Part shown: positions 20,331 through 31,915 of the stretch, in pieces
How positions within the stretch are numbered: position 1 is the first letter of the stretch
Layout of the letters: the number at the start of each line of letters is the position of its first letter
Made by a program: the position numbers and the translations under genes
Assembly (NCBI RefSeq): GCF_905147365.1
Contig: NC_056417.1
Coordinates: 7,152,501-7,216,500, forward strand
Direction of reading: 5' to 3'
Length of the DNA: 64,000 nt
DNA from: Aricia agestis
Taxonomy: Eukaryota; Arthropoda; Insecta; Lepidoptera; Lycaenidae
Notes under the pieces: model-generated
The model's input: the letters and a program-made list of their open reading frames with translations, nothing else
Told to the model about the DNA's origin: nothing
Databases searched by the model: none

Positions 20331-20447
20331 TGTGCTTTAGTCTGTATCTGTGCCAAATTTTATCAAAATCAGCTCATTAGTTCCGAAACATGCAAAGTAA
20401 ACAAACTGACCATACCTCTGTTACATTAGTATGGGATGTCTAGATTT
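20331..20447 (+). mobile_element. LINE 3' tail fragment
   Basis: TCTGTGCCAAATTTTATCAA, AATCAGCTCATTAG and TTACATTAGTATGGGAT match the usual layout of a lepidopteran RTE-like 3' end. Decayed. Confidence 0.5.
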
Positions 20448-20569
20448 TGTAAGTGTTTAATATAGCTAAACCTGTAGTGTGTATATCTTCTAGTCTTACT
20501 AAGCGATACCGTAGCTAGTTCCCTGTATCGAGTTCTAGGAAACTTCTAGAAAGTGGTTGTAGTCCAACA

Positions 20570-20640
20570 TAAGACACATATTACAATCGGTAGACAAAAC
20601 TAGATCAAAATCGGTCCACCCGTTTGGATGCTACGATGCC

Positions 20641-20706
<66 letters not shown>

Positions 20707-20758
20707 CGACAGACAGACACGTCAAACTTATAACACCCCTCTTTTTGTCGGGGGTTAA
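20570..20758 (+). mobile_element. LINE 3' end with (ACAG)n microsatellite
   Basis: ATCAAAATCGGTCCACCCG and GATGCTACGATGCCACAGAC lead into an (ACAG)n run (20640-20718) and then CACGTCAAACTTATAACACC and TTGTCGGGGGTTAAAAA, a known lepidopteran LINE 3' end. The tetranucleotide run is an expansion of the element's own ACAGACAG motif. Confidence 0.7.
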
Positions 20759-21046
20759 AAATATATGCAAAGTTATGTATTTTGTAATTTGCGATAGAGT
20801 TAATCGTTGGTTAAGGTAATATACGAGAATCATATCTTTTTAATAATATCCTTCCTTCGTCCTTCGTGTTTTTCATATTAATGAAAGAGTTTAGCATGAT
20901 ACTTTATCCAGGGTTATACTTTAACCCTCATCAGTGAAAGTGCGCCTTCACATTGTAGGATAGTTTTAAGTTTTTTAAACAAAAAATACATTTTTACTTT
21001 ACGATCACTTAAACAAAATTCTTCCATAACGTATTTTAAGTTTTTT

Positions 21047-21108
21047 ATTTATTAAACAAGTCACAAGTTAAAAATTCTTATCCTTAACTTGTGACTTGTT
21101 TAATAAAT
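21047..21108. repeat. Perfect 25-bp palindrome, 12-base loop
   Basis: ATTTATTAAACAAGTCACAA extended to 25 bases (21047-21071), then AAATTCTTATCC, then the exact reverse complement (21084-21108). No flanking duplication. Confidence 0.85.
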
Positions 21109-22813
21109 ATCTAGTCTGCATTAATGAATTAATCTCGGTAATATCTTTAATTACAATCTAAACAAACAAGTCTGTAGCATCAGAAAAACAATCGTAGCAA
21201 CTCCGTCCGTCTCGAGACTCAAGTCTCGACGTTTAATACCAGTGCACGTACACATAGTAGTGCAACTTTGTGTTCTTTAAAACACAGAGTTATAATTCCA
21301 GGTACTGCGTGTTTCGAAGGGCTGAGCATGAGTTCCTGAAGATAAAGTTATCGTAAAGTTATCAAACATGACTTATATTCAGCTTTTGACAGCTCAAGCT
21401 CAAAATTGTTAAATATTCACCCGTTGTCAGATTGTTAGATGTGTTAATTATTTATTTTAAGTTACATTTAGTTCTTTTTAACCTACCAAAAAAAAAACTA
21501 AGGAAAAGTAACTCCGTCAAAAAACATGCTCCACAATACTTGTCAAAAAAGTGTACCTTAGGTACACATTAATTCAATACATTTGCAATATTTAGGTGAC
21601 CTTGAGCGGTACTAAGCTGACGTTACATGACAGATCAAAAGGAACCAAATTTAAAACGGTAATAGTACGGGAGTTACGATTCCTTAGTTTTTATTTTTCG
21701 TAGTTTTTAACTAAACCTAAAAAAAATAATGAATGTAATACTAACCAATGGACCACAGAGTAGTCTGCAATAAAGATATTAATTGTATTTGTTGTATTAA
21801 ATTGGTATAACATAATATTAAGTGTCTACTTAGAACGTGATGACGTATTATGTGTATTACAAGCTTATTTTCCCTGTTCTCTAAAGATATCTGATTTTGT
21901 GCTTAAAAATCTGGACCAATTCTGGCACTCTAGTATATTTCGCTTACTGTATATAATTATACTGTGGTTAAACTCCATTGCACGCCGCGCACAATTAACT
22001 ACATAATTAAATTAGACTCTTATTGTAACACTTCTGCTCCGAAATTCGTCGTATATTATTCCTGTACGTAGTAGGATTTCAGAGCTAATGAAAAGGCAGT
22101 TTCTCTACATTTCAAGCTCTATCTTTTAATTTATAAGTACTATTAAGGGCCTGTTTCACAATCGCTGGTTTATTAAGTTGCTCGCTTGGAAAAAATACTT
22201 TTGGATAATGTATTCGTCATTTATTAGGCTAGGTTAGGTTAGGTAGGGAATGTGAAACTAGTCGTTAAAGGAACCTTTTTGATAAGAATTATTACAAGTA
22301 TGTTTTTATCATTATTGCACGTAGGTTTTTGAGCTTAGCGCACTACACAATACACATTCGTTGTATATTAATTAGATATAAGTTTACTTCTTTTTTTTTT
22401 CAATGAAAGAGGATAGTAGTAAGTGAAATATATAAAACTTTGCTGCTCTCTGCTTTTTATTTACGTCAGATTTTAATTCTGTTGCTTGTTGTCTTCTATT
22501 TTATAGTCCACTTAATATTATAGCTAATAGTCATATTTCAAACTCCTTTGTTCTTTGATTTCGCAAGTCACACGTTCATGTATCTGTTCCAATAATGAAG
22601 GTACGCCTTTGCCTGTCTCGCGAACTAATTGCTTTGGATGTTTGCCTCAATATAATTACTGGGACTGTCTATTTACGAAGACTAAACATCAGCTAGGTAG
22701 AGAGTTTATTTTTGTACTATATAAAATTCTTATTATAAGCACTATAATATTATTATACCTTTATTTAGTCTTTTTACCGTCATTCATTCATTCAGTCATT
22801 GTCGTAACTGCTT
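21109..22813. other. Unassigned 1.7-kb stretch
   Basis: No gene. A GGGCCTGTTTCACAATCGC phrase near 22145 resembles the end of MITE family H but has no partner end. A GTTAGGTTAGG run lies at about 22225. Confidence 0.4.
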
Positions 22814-22902
22814 TATGGCGCATTGTCACTGGTCGATAGGGCCCGCATGCGGGGTGCGGCCGGTGCGGGAGATCATGCCACGACCAATAGACATGCGCCA
22901 TT
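22814..22902. repeat. Imperfect inverted repeat, GC-rich centre
   Basis: ATGGCGCATTGTCACTGGTCG is mirrored by CGACCAATAGACATGCGCCAT around a GC-rich centre (CCCGCATGCGGGGTGCGGCC). Possibly a small MITE; flanks are unclear. Confidence 0.55.
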
Positions 22903-24026
22903 CGTTGTCATAGACTCCCCGTATGCTGTATACCGTACGAGTTAACGACTAATGAAAATGCGCCCTTATAAGATCCCGCATTTTGCGTGCCAAGAAAATG
23001 ATTTAAATTCTTGCGGGGATCCTATGGCCTACCTTCAAATATGTGGGTCTTTGCTGCGACCGAAAAGTAGTAGTAAATTGTTTAAAAAATAAATATATAT
23101 TATATCACTCTTAAAATATGACCTTCTTTTTTGGAAGTCGGTTTGTGATAAAATTATGTTATTATCGTTGCGATACAATAGTCGACTCATGTTTGCTCTC
23201 ATAAAAATGAAAACGAATTCGCACAATATAATTTGCATTCCCATCAGAACAGATCAACTGGAATCGAAGATTTAAACACGTAAAGATAATTGGAAATTCC
23301 CAGTCATCTGGGAGGACGGTCCGGGAATCATGGACCACAATGATTCGGACGCTTTTAGTGGAATTAAAACGTCCAGTTACTGTAAACTGTCCGCATGTTT
23401 TATTGATAAATGCACGCTCCTAAAGGCTGAATGATTTTTTTCTTTTTTTTGCCAGCCCGAATGCGATTTTAATATTTTAACGTCCGATATCTGTTGTGGT
23501 GCGCGTCAAGCGCGAATAGCCTGACTGAAATAGAAACGAGACTTTTAATTTAATTTTAATTTCATAATTTATTAATCTGTTCATATATTTTTTATACAAG
23601 CTTTGTAATAGAATAGTAGAATAAGAGATATTATACAGTATATAAATAATAAATTATAGTGGTCATCATCAAATCACCTGCGATATTTGTACTTGCACGT
23701 GAGGAATAGAAATATTACGTTTTACGCAATGTTGTTTGTATGTAGGTTCATCGGCATGTAGTGTTAGATTGTTTTTAGACACGGTTAGTCTAGACAGCTA
23801 TGCTATTAATTTCAGTGAAAATACCTTCATCGCCTTCCCTTGATCTTCATTAGTCGCCTATTAAATATCGATACACTTGTAACGAGGTCGCTATGGGCAA
23901 CTATCGACACTCCTGACTAACCCTATTACGAATCTTCTAACTTTCAAGACTAAACAATTTATCAGGCTACCTTGTGCCTGTCTTGATGAACAAAATATTG
24001 CTGGATCAGGATCAATTTTGTTGTTA
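22903..24026. other. Unassigned stretch
   Basis: Only an inverted LINE tail phrase (TTTTTTGGAAGTCGGTTTG, about 23128) can be named. The GC-richer patch at 23450-23520 has no ORF. Confidence 0.4.
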
Positions 24027-24470
24027 TTAGGGTTCCGTGTCCAAATGGGACCCTATTACTGAGACTTCGATGTCCGTCCGTCTGTCCGTACCTGTCTGTC
24101 TGTCCGTCTGTCTCCAGGTTGTAACTCAAGAACCGCTATAGCTAGAGTTCTGAAATTTTCACAGACTGTGTATATCTGTTGTCGCTATAACAACAAATTC
24201 TAAAAACAAAATAAAATTAATATTTAAGGGTTCCCATACAAAAACACAATTTTTGGCCTTATTTTGCTCTATAATGTTTTGTTCAAACCTACGCGACCAA
24301 GCGGGAGCGTCAAGTTGTCAAACGGTTTTAAAAAAGAAGTCTCACTTCAAAACTCACATTTGACAACTTGACGCTCCCGCTTCGCAGTCGCTTGGTCGCG
24401 TAGGTTTGAAGAAAGCCTAATGGTACGGAACCCTACGTGCGCGAGTCCGACTCGCACTTGGCCGATTATT
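24027..24470. mobile_element. GGGTTCCG...CTTGGCCG element, copy 2, with internal foldback
   Basis: Starts TTAGGGTTCCGTGTCCAAAT, has TGTCCGTCCGTCTGTCC repeats, and ends GGTACGGAACCCTACG with GTCCGACTCGCACTTGG. The centre differs from copy 1 and holds the foldback at 24282-24410. Confidence 0.7.
24282..24410. mobile_element. Foldback element, 45-bp arms
   Basis: TTCAAACCTACGCGACCAAG, then CGGGAGCGTCAAGTTGTCAA, are mirrored by TTGACAACTTGACGCTCCCG and CTTGGTCGCGTAGGTTTGAA. The right arm has an 11-base extra piece (CTTCGCAGTCG). No clear target duplication. Confidence 0.75.
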
Positions 24471-25602
24471 TAAGAAGAAATATACTCAGATATCACGCAC
24501 TTATTAAAAAATCGGGGTATTTTTTCCTATTGAGAACTTACGCTGCGTGCGCTATTTTGACTTAGGAACTTTGTTTAGACTAATTTGAAGATAAAGATAC
24601 TGTCTAGTCGGTAATCCGTACGCTGCCGATACAGTGGACGTACTGTAAAAAAAATATTCGTTTGATGCGAGACGACACGTGTCATTCGTCTGTAAGCGCT
24701 AACGGTCGAAGTTTCACAAAAATCATGTATGCAGTATGACAGAATTGTTCCCTTTTGAGAGTTTAAAAAAATCGGTGAAAAAAGTAGCTCACAGTAACCT
24801 TATTTATTCTAACTTATGTATTTTATTACAATGTATGGAGTTAATGTAAAAGAAAAGCCTCCATTGAATATGTTATCATTAAATGCTTCTGAATGCGGCC
24901 ATGTAATAAGTTTATTAGGCATAAAATTTGTGTCCGTTTTACAGCTCAAACTTTTTTTTAGTATTTAAAATGTCCCAAATATACCTGTGTTTAAATGAAC
25001 CATATTTACCGTGAAGTTATTTACAGCGTTATTATGAATATTAACGCTAAACGAGTGCATTATATGGTCTATAAAATTAAATATGTAATAGCCGTCGCCT
25101 ATTATATCACTTGCCGCAATCTGTTTAGTTTATTGTGCCGTGGAGTGTACTTGATTAATAAATTGCCTTTTATTTTGTTTACGGGTTAATTATATAAATA
25201 ATTTAATTTAAAAATGAGGAAAGCAGGAATAGTAGTTGACATCGTGTGGCAGCTGTACAATTGGTCACAAGTTAACAGTACTATAATAAAAATACAAAAA
25301 ATATATTATGAGACACACGGGGACTAGTAGCTATGCTATTGTATAGCATTTTTATTATTCGCATGCGTCTATTCCCATGCACACAAACACCGTGCCGAAG
25401 TCTGTCGAGCTGAAACTACGTTACGATAAACGATGCACAGCAGTCAGCAACGCAACGAGTTGGTTGTTAGGTTTATTTTCGTTACGTAATTTCTTGATTC
25501 AAGAAAGCTAAGCAAGCTTTCTAAGCTATGCAATAAAAAATAGTGGCACTCACGGTTTCTACTTATATATCTTCATTATTTAATATCGTTCAATTATAAA
25601 TT
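24471..25602. other. Unassigned stretch
   Basis: AT-rich; no gene or repeat that I can support. Confidence 0.4.
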
Positions 25603-25817
25603 ACTAGATGACGCCCGCAACTCCGTTGCGCCAAAACTCGTTTATCGCGCGAGGACCGTACATTTTTCCGGGACAAAAGTATGCTATTGTCCTTCCCCGG
25701 GACTCAAAGTATCTCTATGCCAAATTTCAGCAAAATCGGTTCAGCCGTTTGGGCGTGAAGAGGTAACAGTAAACAGACAGACAGACAGACACACTTTCAC
25801 ATTTATAATATCAGTAT
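25603..25817 (+). mobile_element. RTE-like LINE 3' end, family R, copy 1
   Basis: ACTAGATGACGCCCGCAACT, GTTGCGCCAAAACTC, AAATCGGTTCAGCCGTTTGG, GTGAAGAGGTAACAG, the ACAGACAG run and ATTTATAATATCAGTATGG. This layout is a very common lepidopteran LINE 3' end; the RTE assignment is from memory of the family. Confidence 0.75.
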
Positions 25818-26118
25818 GGAAGTATGGATTTGAGATAGAACCAAATAAAGTTTTTAAACTTGAAGCGGTTGATCTCTATATTCTAGAAATAATTATATGT
25901 CAGATGTTCTCTGTAAATTATAAACGGTGATTAAAACTTATGCGGCGCGTCCCATTACTATCACGCTATAAAACCAATATTAATGTGTTGCTTTATTTAA
26001 CGCAGGTATGATTCCAGGGTATTTTTGTGCTTTTCGGTGGATATAATGAGTGTCAATTTCGTTAAATGATAATAGTAATATATTCATTTAAACGTTTGCA
26101 AGTGCAGCTTTATGATAT

Positions 26119-26571
26119 ACTAGATGATGCCCGCAATTCTGTTGCGCCAAAATTCGTTTATAGTTTGGAAACCGTAAAGAGCATGGAACCTAATTGATTG
26201 GCCTAAAGTTGCAAATATTGGAAAAAAACTCATTTTGGCGGCAAGAGATAAGAATAAGAACAATAATTAATAAGAGTTAAAAAATGCTGCATAAAAATAT
26301 ATTTTTTAACTCTTATTTATTCCGAAACCGTATCAGTTACGACATTTTACCAAAGAGTATTTCCTTTTTTTTAAATCGCGAATTTGTAGGTAGGTATACC
26401 AGGCTTCATACTAAAATGTCACATGCTCTTTTGCGGGACAAAAGTATCCTAGGTCTTTTCCCGGGACTCAAATAATCTCTATACCAAATTTCATCCAAAT
26501 TGGTTCAGAAGTTTGTCCGTGAAGAGGTAACAGACAGACAGACACACTTCCGCATTTATAATATTTATATA
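26119..26571 (+). mobile_element. RTE-like LINE 3' end, family R, copy 2, interrupted
   Basis: The first part (ACTAGATGATGCCCGCAATT) and second part (GCGGGACAAAAGTATCC to ACACTTCCGCATTTATAATA) are separated by about 250 bases (26176-26431). The inserted block has inverted ends AAAGAGCATG/CATGCTCTTT and contains a perfect 17-bp hairpin (26269-26285 with 26301-26317). Confidence 0.65.
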
Positions 26572-26798
26572 GGGATGCCTAACATTATACCTTATTTATA
26601 TGACATATTGTCTATACCTAGTTGTCTATTCGTATCACAGTCAACTTCGAAAGTTGTTTGAACTTAAAACTTTTTTCCTTTTTTCTTCTTTCAATACTAT
26701 TATTCTATTTTAGGTAATTCACAGTCTTGGTGATGCTAAGAAGTGACTTGCTGTCGGGGAATTAAGTAAGTATACTTTCTACTGCTCTTATTAGTAAT

Positions 26799-26927
26799 GG
26801 CCTGATTAAGCCTACTGAGTAGAGAGAGAGACAGTGCCCTCAGCCGAGCACATCCATACAAAACGTACCAAGTGCTTGGCCGAGAGCACTGTCTCGCCAG
26901 TACACCCGGTAGGTGTGATCATGGTCC
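26799..26927. mobile_element. Harbinger-like MITE, TAA flanks
   Basis: GGCCTGATTAAGCCTACTGA and, inverted, GGACCATGATCACACCTACC form the ends. The inner arms GACAGTGC ... GCACTGTC and GAGCAC ... GTGCTTGG are near-palindromic. TAA lies at 26795-26797 and 26928-26930. Confidence 0.65.
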
Positions 26928-26943
26928 TAAGTAGTAGTTCTAG

Positions 26944-27219
26944 TTTTTTTAAATGAAATAAGGGGGCAAACGAGCAAACGGGTCACCTGATGGAAGGCAA
27001 CTTCCGTCGCCCATGGACACTCGCAGCATCAGAAGAGCTGCAAGTGCGTTGCTGGCCTTTTATGAGGGAATAGGGTAAAAGGGGAGGGTAGGGAAGGGAT
27101 TGGGCCTCCGCTAATCGGCGAAACACAGCGCAAGCGCTGTTTTACGCCGGTTTTCTGTGAGAATGTGGTATTTCTCCGGTCGAGCCGGCCCATTCGTGCC
27201 GAAGCATGGCTCTCCCACG
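26944..27219 (-). mobile_element. SINE-like family A, copy 8
   Basis: Inverted copy with a reduced G-rich tract; part of the CTCACTCACTCGG region is deleted (CTAATCGGCG instead). Confidence 0.85.
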
Positions 27220-27221
27220 TG

Positions 27222-28087
27222 TAATTTGTTGTGTATCAGTGAGGTTCTCCTCCCTCACTGATGACTCTGTAACGTTACATTACAAGCGAATGCTCCCGAT
27301 GAGGGAGCACCTTAAGACAACTATGTCAATAGGTAATCTCAGAGTTTTTCGAAAAAAGGCGATACTTACAGTTTTTCGGGTAACCTCCCGTGTCCTGCAC
27401 TATTACTCGATCCTGCATGCATAAATATGCAATAAAATATGCATCAAATTAATTAATACTATTAGAACTTATGACCTTATTGTAGAAACTAGAAAGGCGA
27501 AACCTAGTAATTCCTCTGGGGAGATATCTGCATTTTGCAACCTCATACATAAACTCATACTTCCGGGATAATTTTCTCCGCTGCTGCACAAGTGGCTTCT
27601 TACCTCAGCTGACCGCTGTTTTTCGTCAACTTTCTCGTTACCACTCAACCACAAATACTTTTATGTGCAAAAAACTTTTCGAAGCAAAAAGCCATTCGCT
27701 TTACGCCCTATAAAAACTTTTTTAGAGAGCCAAGTTTTATGATTAAAGTAAATTATTCAAGAGTTTTTGCATTGCATGACGTTTTGTACAGAGGGAATAA
27801 AAATAGTAAATTTAATTTAAAGTAAAATTAGTGAAAACTGTGGTTGCTCTCTACAAAAAGTTTTGAAATAATTAATTATGTAGTTTGTTTAAATTGTAAC
27901 AATTTTCGTTTATTCGCAGATATTTTAGAAATGCATTTAACCCATCAAGCCCCATAAGCTCACCAGTCACCGGTGAGCGAGACATAATAGAATAACAATA
28001 TATTTCCAAGAATCCACGATCGAAGGAAAGTTATCACCTTTTCAACATAGGTAACGCAGTAAAATATTTTTTTATAGAATAAGCAAT
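27222..28087. other. Unassigned stretch
   Basis: Contains an 18-base near palindrome around 27238-27254 (TGAGGTTCTCCTCCCTCACTG). No gene that I can support. Confidence 0.4.
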
Positions 28088-28462
28088 CTATACATCTATA
28101 CATATAAATAAAATTGAAGTGTCTGTTTGTAATATTGAAAGAACCGTTTTTTACTAAATGCATATGAATGTATATAGGGTACAGACACCAAAACACCTTT
28201 TTTTTTTTACAATTTTTGTCTGTATGTCTGTCTGTTTTTTCCGGCTAATCTCTGAAATGGCTGGAGCGATTTAGACGGGACTTTTTTAGGCACATAGCTG
28301 ATGTAGTAAGGAATAACTTAGGCTACTTTTTAACCGACTTCCGAAAAGGATATATTTCACTTTTATTAATAAGGAACCTTAAAAAGGGGATTTTTTTCTC
28401 TTTTTTATTATCTTTGTTATCACATTTTGCTGACGCAGACAAAGTCGCGGGCAACAGCTAGT
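28088..28462 (+). mobile_element. LINE 3' end, GTCGCGGGCAACAGCTAGT type
   Basis: ACATATAAATAAAATTGAAG, GTGTCTGTTTGTAATATTGA, TGTCTGTATGTCTGTCTG, CCGGCTAATCTCTG and the end GACAAAGTCGCGGGCAACAG. I recognise this as a full-length 3' untranslated end of a common lepidopteran LINE. Confidence 0.75.
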
Positions 28463-29435
28463 CATTAATTAAAAGGCCATTTAAATTATTTTCCTGCTTG
28501 AATTCATAGGTATTCCAAATTCGTTAAGTTTTAATTTTTTAAATAGAGAATAATTGCTCTCATTCGAGTGACAAAAGAAGGTAAGTGGAACATAACGTAT
28601 TTTCAAATTTTTTAACGTCACGCTTCGCTGCATTGGCGCTGCGCTTCAAAACTTTTTACTCTATAAAATATCAAAATTGGATCCGCGGGAGTGCAATTGA
28701 AGGATTTCAATTGATAGGATTTTAGTTTAAATATTTTAATATGAAACGCGTAGCTACTACATACGAGTAGCTCTATTTTTTAACGGCTATTGTGTGCCGG
28801 AGGTATTTCTCGTTTGGGGTTTATATTGCGTTTATTCATGTGATGTTAATAGAAAACATCGCTATTTTAAAATTAGTCACCTTTTAAATTATTGTCAACT
28901 GTTGTTCAAGTGTCTTAATTTAAATAATTCTAAAAGAAAGCCATTCAAAAGTTTTAATTACGAAAAATATAAACACAAAGACCATCTCAAAGAGGAAAAC
29001 AAAATATAACGAGATTTATGAGTCAATCATAAATTATATAAGGGTTCAAAAAGTACAATCTTATTTCATTAAAAACTCGGTAATTTTTCATTTTTTCTAG
29101 GCACGAATAACTTCTGTTTTAATTTAAGACCAGACAGAAATAAAGTAGTTGGAATGAGTAAAAGTTTGTCGTATTTTGGGCACGTTCGCTGCCTGTAGCT
29201 AGCCGATGACTTTTAATTAATTTGAAAAAAAATGCGAAAAAGAATTATTGCGATTCAGAATTATTAGTCGAAATAACGAGTTTTCGACTTACCTACATTT
29301 TGCTTTATGCTGATAGTTGATATCCATTAGTTTAGATTTAGAACAATTATATATTAAATTACGTTTGTCGCAAATATAATAATTTATTGTTATAGCAACA
29401 ACATTCAAATTATTATCACTATTCAATACATATTA
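28463..29435. other. Unassigned stretch
   Basis: No supportable feature; a 71-codon AT-rich chance ORF lies at 28794-29009. Confidence 0.4.
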
Positions 29436-29691
29436 TGAAACAAAATCGCTTTTTTCTCTCATGTCCCTTTGTTTCCTTTAATTTTCAAAACTACGCAACG
29501 GATTTTGATGCGGTTTTCTTTAATAGATAGAGTGATTAAAGAGGAAGGTTTATAAGTATAATAAGTAATATAACGTTCATTAAATCGCGGAGAAATACTG
29601 TTATTGTTGGGGTTTCTAATATGATGTCGTAAATAATTTCATTTTTTTCCGCTTACATTGCAAACGCAGGCTGAACCCTACGAGATTTATT
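29436..29691 (+). mobile_element. LINE 3' fragment
   Basis: ACTACGCAACGGATTTTGAT, GCGGTTTTCTTTAATAGAT, AGAGGAAGGTTTATAAGTAT and GCAGGCTGAACCCTACGAG form the order seen in a known lepidopteran LINE 3' end. Confidence 0.65.
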
Positions 29692-30102
29692 AAAATAATG
29701 TACCAAATATAATTGTACCTATTGAAAAGGTCTACAGAAAACTCCGCGATGGTATATTATGTCTATCTCTTATGGATATCTCACAATAACATTTTTTTGT
29801 CATTTACTTTTAACTAAAATAAATAAATAAAAAATGTTTTAAATAAAACTTTAAATAATAGCTAATTTTCGAAGCGATATTAATCAATACGGCAATAATC
29901 CTTATTCAATTAAACACTTTAAATACATTATTGATTTAATATAGATCTATACGGCCCTTTACAGCATAATATTATGATTTAAATGAATATTTTCGAAGAT
30001 ATTGCAGATTCTAAAATTGCTTTTGCGGTGGTACCGACCAATACGGGCTACGGGTAGTAACTAGTACAAATGAATATAATTAAAAACTACTGAATCGTTT
30101 AT
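29692..30102. other. Unassigned AT-rich stretch
   Basis: Nothing that I can support. Confidence 0.4.
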
Positions 30103-30435
30103 ACGTGGGAGAGCCATGCTTCGGCACGAATGGGCCGGCTCGACCGGAGAAATACCACGTTCTCACAGAAAACCGGCGTGAAACAGCGCTTGCGCTTTGT
30201 TTCGCCGAGTGAGTGAGTTTACCGGAGGCCCAATCCCCTACCCTATTCCCTTTCCTACCCTCCCCTATTCCGTTCCCTTCCCATCCCTACCCTCCCCTAT
30301 TACCCTATTCCCTCTTCAAAGGCCGGCAACGCACCTGCAGCTCTTCTGATGCTGCGAGTGTCCATGGGCAACGGAAGTTGCTTTCCATCAGGTGACCCGT
30401 TTGCTCGTTTGCCCCCTTATTTCATTAAAAAAAAA
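30103..30435 (+). mobile_element. SINE-like family A, copy 9
   Basis: Full-length plus copy with head, B-box-like GGCTCGACCGG, a long pyrimidine tract (30237-30312), 3' domain and a nine-base A-tail. Confidence 0.9.
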
Positions 30436-30966
30436 TAGTATCCCGAAGCTTTGTAGCTGCTTACAATGTGCTAAATAATAACAAAAATTTCGTCTTAAGC
30501 TAAAGGTCTTTTGTAAACATTTATTATGCGATGCAGGTGAAACAAGCTGATAATAATAATATAATGTTTAACAAAATTAATGTTTTTCAATATTCAATAT
30601 TTATGTATAAACATTAATTGATTGTTTTTTCATTTTGTAATCAAAGCGTCTACTATTAATTTAACACAAATCAACGTGTCATAAAAAGTTTTAATTATCA
30701 ATGTTGTATCTATAGTATCAAAACCTACAACTTTCAGCATTACGAAATTGCTTTAAGGGAAGTAATTTTCGGCCATTAAAGGGTTACACGTGTTTGGGTA
30801 TTTTTAAACTTACAACAATGTTTTGGGGGCCTTTCAGAATTACCGACAGGTTTTTTGTAATTGCGTACTTACACTGCTTCTGTCACAAACCATTTTGTTA
30901 GCTCGCTATTTTTTGCGCTAGAAAAATAAAACTCTACAACTGATAACAATAATACGACGATTTGAC
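30436..30966. other. Unassigned stretch
   Basis: AT-rich; nothing that I can support. Confidence 0.4.
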
Positions 30967-31236
30967 GACCTCTGTGGCTCAGTTGGTGGGCTGTTGGTAG
31001 CTCAAACCGGGGGTCATGGGTTCGGATCCCGCCAACGGAACAAAATGTTTTCAAAGTTCCTGGGTCATGGATGTGTATTCAATATGTGTATTATACAATA
31101 AAAATCTTAAATATATTATGTATAGTATAAAAGTATCAAATATATTTCCGTTGTCTGGTACCCTTAACACAAGTCCAGCAGGTACTGACCACGGGGCCAG
31201 ACTGACGTGGTGTGAAGCGTCCATAGATATTATTAT
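30967..31236 (+). mobile_element. tRNA-derived SINE, second family (GACCTCYGTGGCTCAG), copy 1
   Basis: Head with A-box TGGCTCAGTTGG and B-box GGTTCGGATCC, then GGAACAAAATGTTTTCAAAG, TTCCTGGGTCATGGATGTG, TTTCCGTTGTCTGGTACCC, GGGGCCAGACTGACGTGG and GTGAAGCGTCCATAGATAT. This is a common lepidopteran SINE; I suspect the Metulj group of butterflies but cannot confirm it. The tail is TATTA-rich. Confidence 0.85.
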
Positions 31237-31592
31237 ACTGTATATTATTAATAATAAGAACACAAAATAAAATCTCAATGTCTGTACCTATAACCTAACT
31301 TTTTGAAGTCATCCAATGTTTCCCATATTATTGCTTTCTTACTTTTTCGTCTCTGCTATTACTGCAAACGCTGCTAGTATAAAAGGCCTTAGGCATGTTT
31401 ACACTGTGAATTAACATTACCATTTTGAAAATAAAAAGTACAACCCACGTGCAAATGGGCTTTTAGCGTAATTAAACGTGAAATTCGTAAGTGCTCGGAT
31501 AATAGCTGCGTAGGTGTTATCTTTTAGGCCAATTTCATATTGGATTTTAATTGCTACCGCACCTCGAGTTTTCGTCATATCACTCCTTCTAA

Positions 31593-31748
31593 GGCCGGTA
31601 TAAATAGTCAGTAGTCAAGATGCATCTCGGTCTCAAGACACGGTTCAGGCTCTGTGATTGGTTGGCTGTCAAAATTTGGACCAATCACAGAGCCGAGCCG
31701 CGAATCGAGACCGAGATGCATCTTGAGTACTGACTATTTATACCGGCC
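31593..31748. mobile_element. Harbinger-like MITE, GGCCGGTATAAATAG ends
   Basis: GGCCGGTATAAATAGTCAGT, GATGCATCTCGGTCTC and their inverses (GAGACCGAGATGCATC, ACTGACTATTTATACCGGCC) form long arms; CTCTGTGATTGG/CCAATCACAGAG extends them. Flanks are TAA at 31590-31592 and 31749-31751. Confidence 0.85.
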
Positions 31749-31751
31749 TAA

Positions 31752-31912
31752 GGGTCAATAATTCAGACCGTAACGTGACACTTAGAGCCGTAGATGCATT
31801 TTTAAATTTGTATGGATTTAGAAGATTTGCAAGACGTCTCACGCAATTTAAATCTGTCAATTCAGTACTTTAGAAATGCATCTACGCGTCGTGTTGCGGT
31901 CTGATTTGACCC
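31752..31912. mobile_element. Harbinger-like MITE, GGGTCAATTCAGACC family, copy 1
   Basis: GGGTCAATAATTCAGACCG and CGGTCTGATTTGACCC ends, with GTAGATGCATTT/AAATGCATCTAC inside. TAA at 31749-31751 (shared with the neighbouring MITE) and 31913-31915. A second copy is at 37645. Confidence 0.85.
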
Positions 31913-31915
31913 TAA

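Noticed and set aside
20640..20718. CRISPR-like or other functional array in the ACAG run
   Set aside because: It is a plain (ACAG)n microsatellite expanded from the ACAGACAG motif of a LINE 3' end, in a eukaryotic genome.
22145..22175. Fourth copy of MITE family H
   Set aside because: Only one end-like phrase (GGGCCTGTTTCACAATCGC) is visible; the arms and second end are missing.
29751..29785. Fifth nano-MITE near TATTATGTCTATC
   Set aside because: The end-like phrase is present, but there is no inverted partner and no 8-bp direct repeat.
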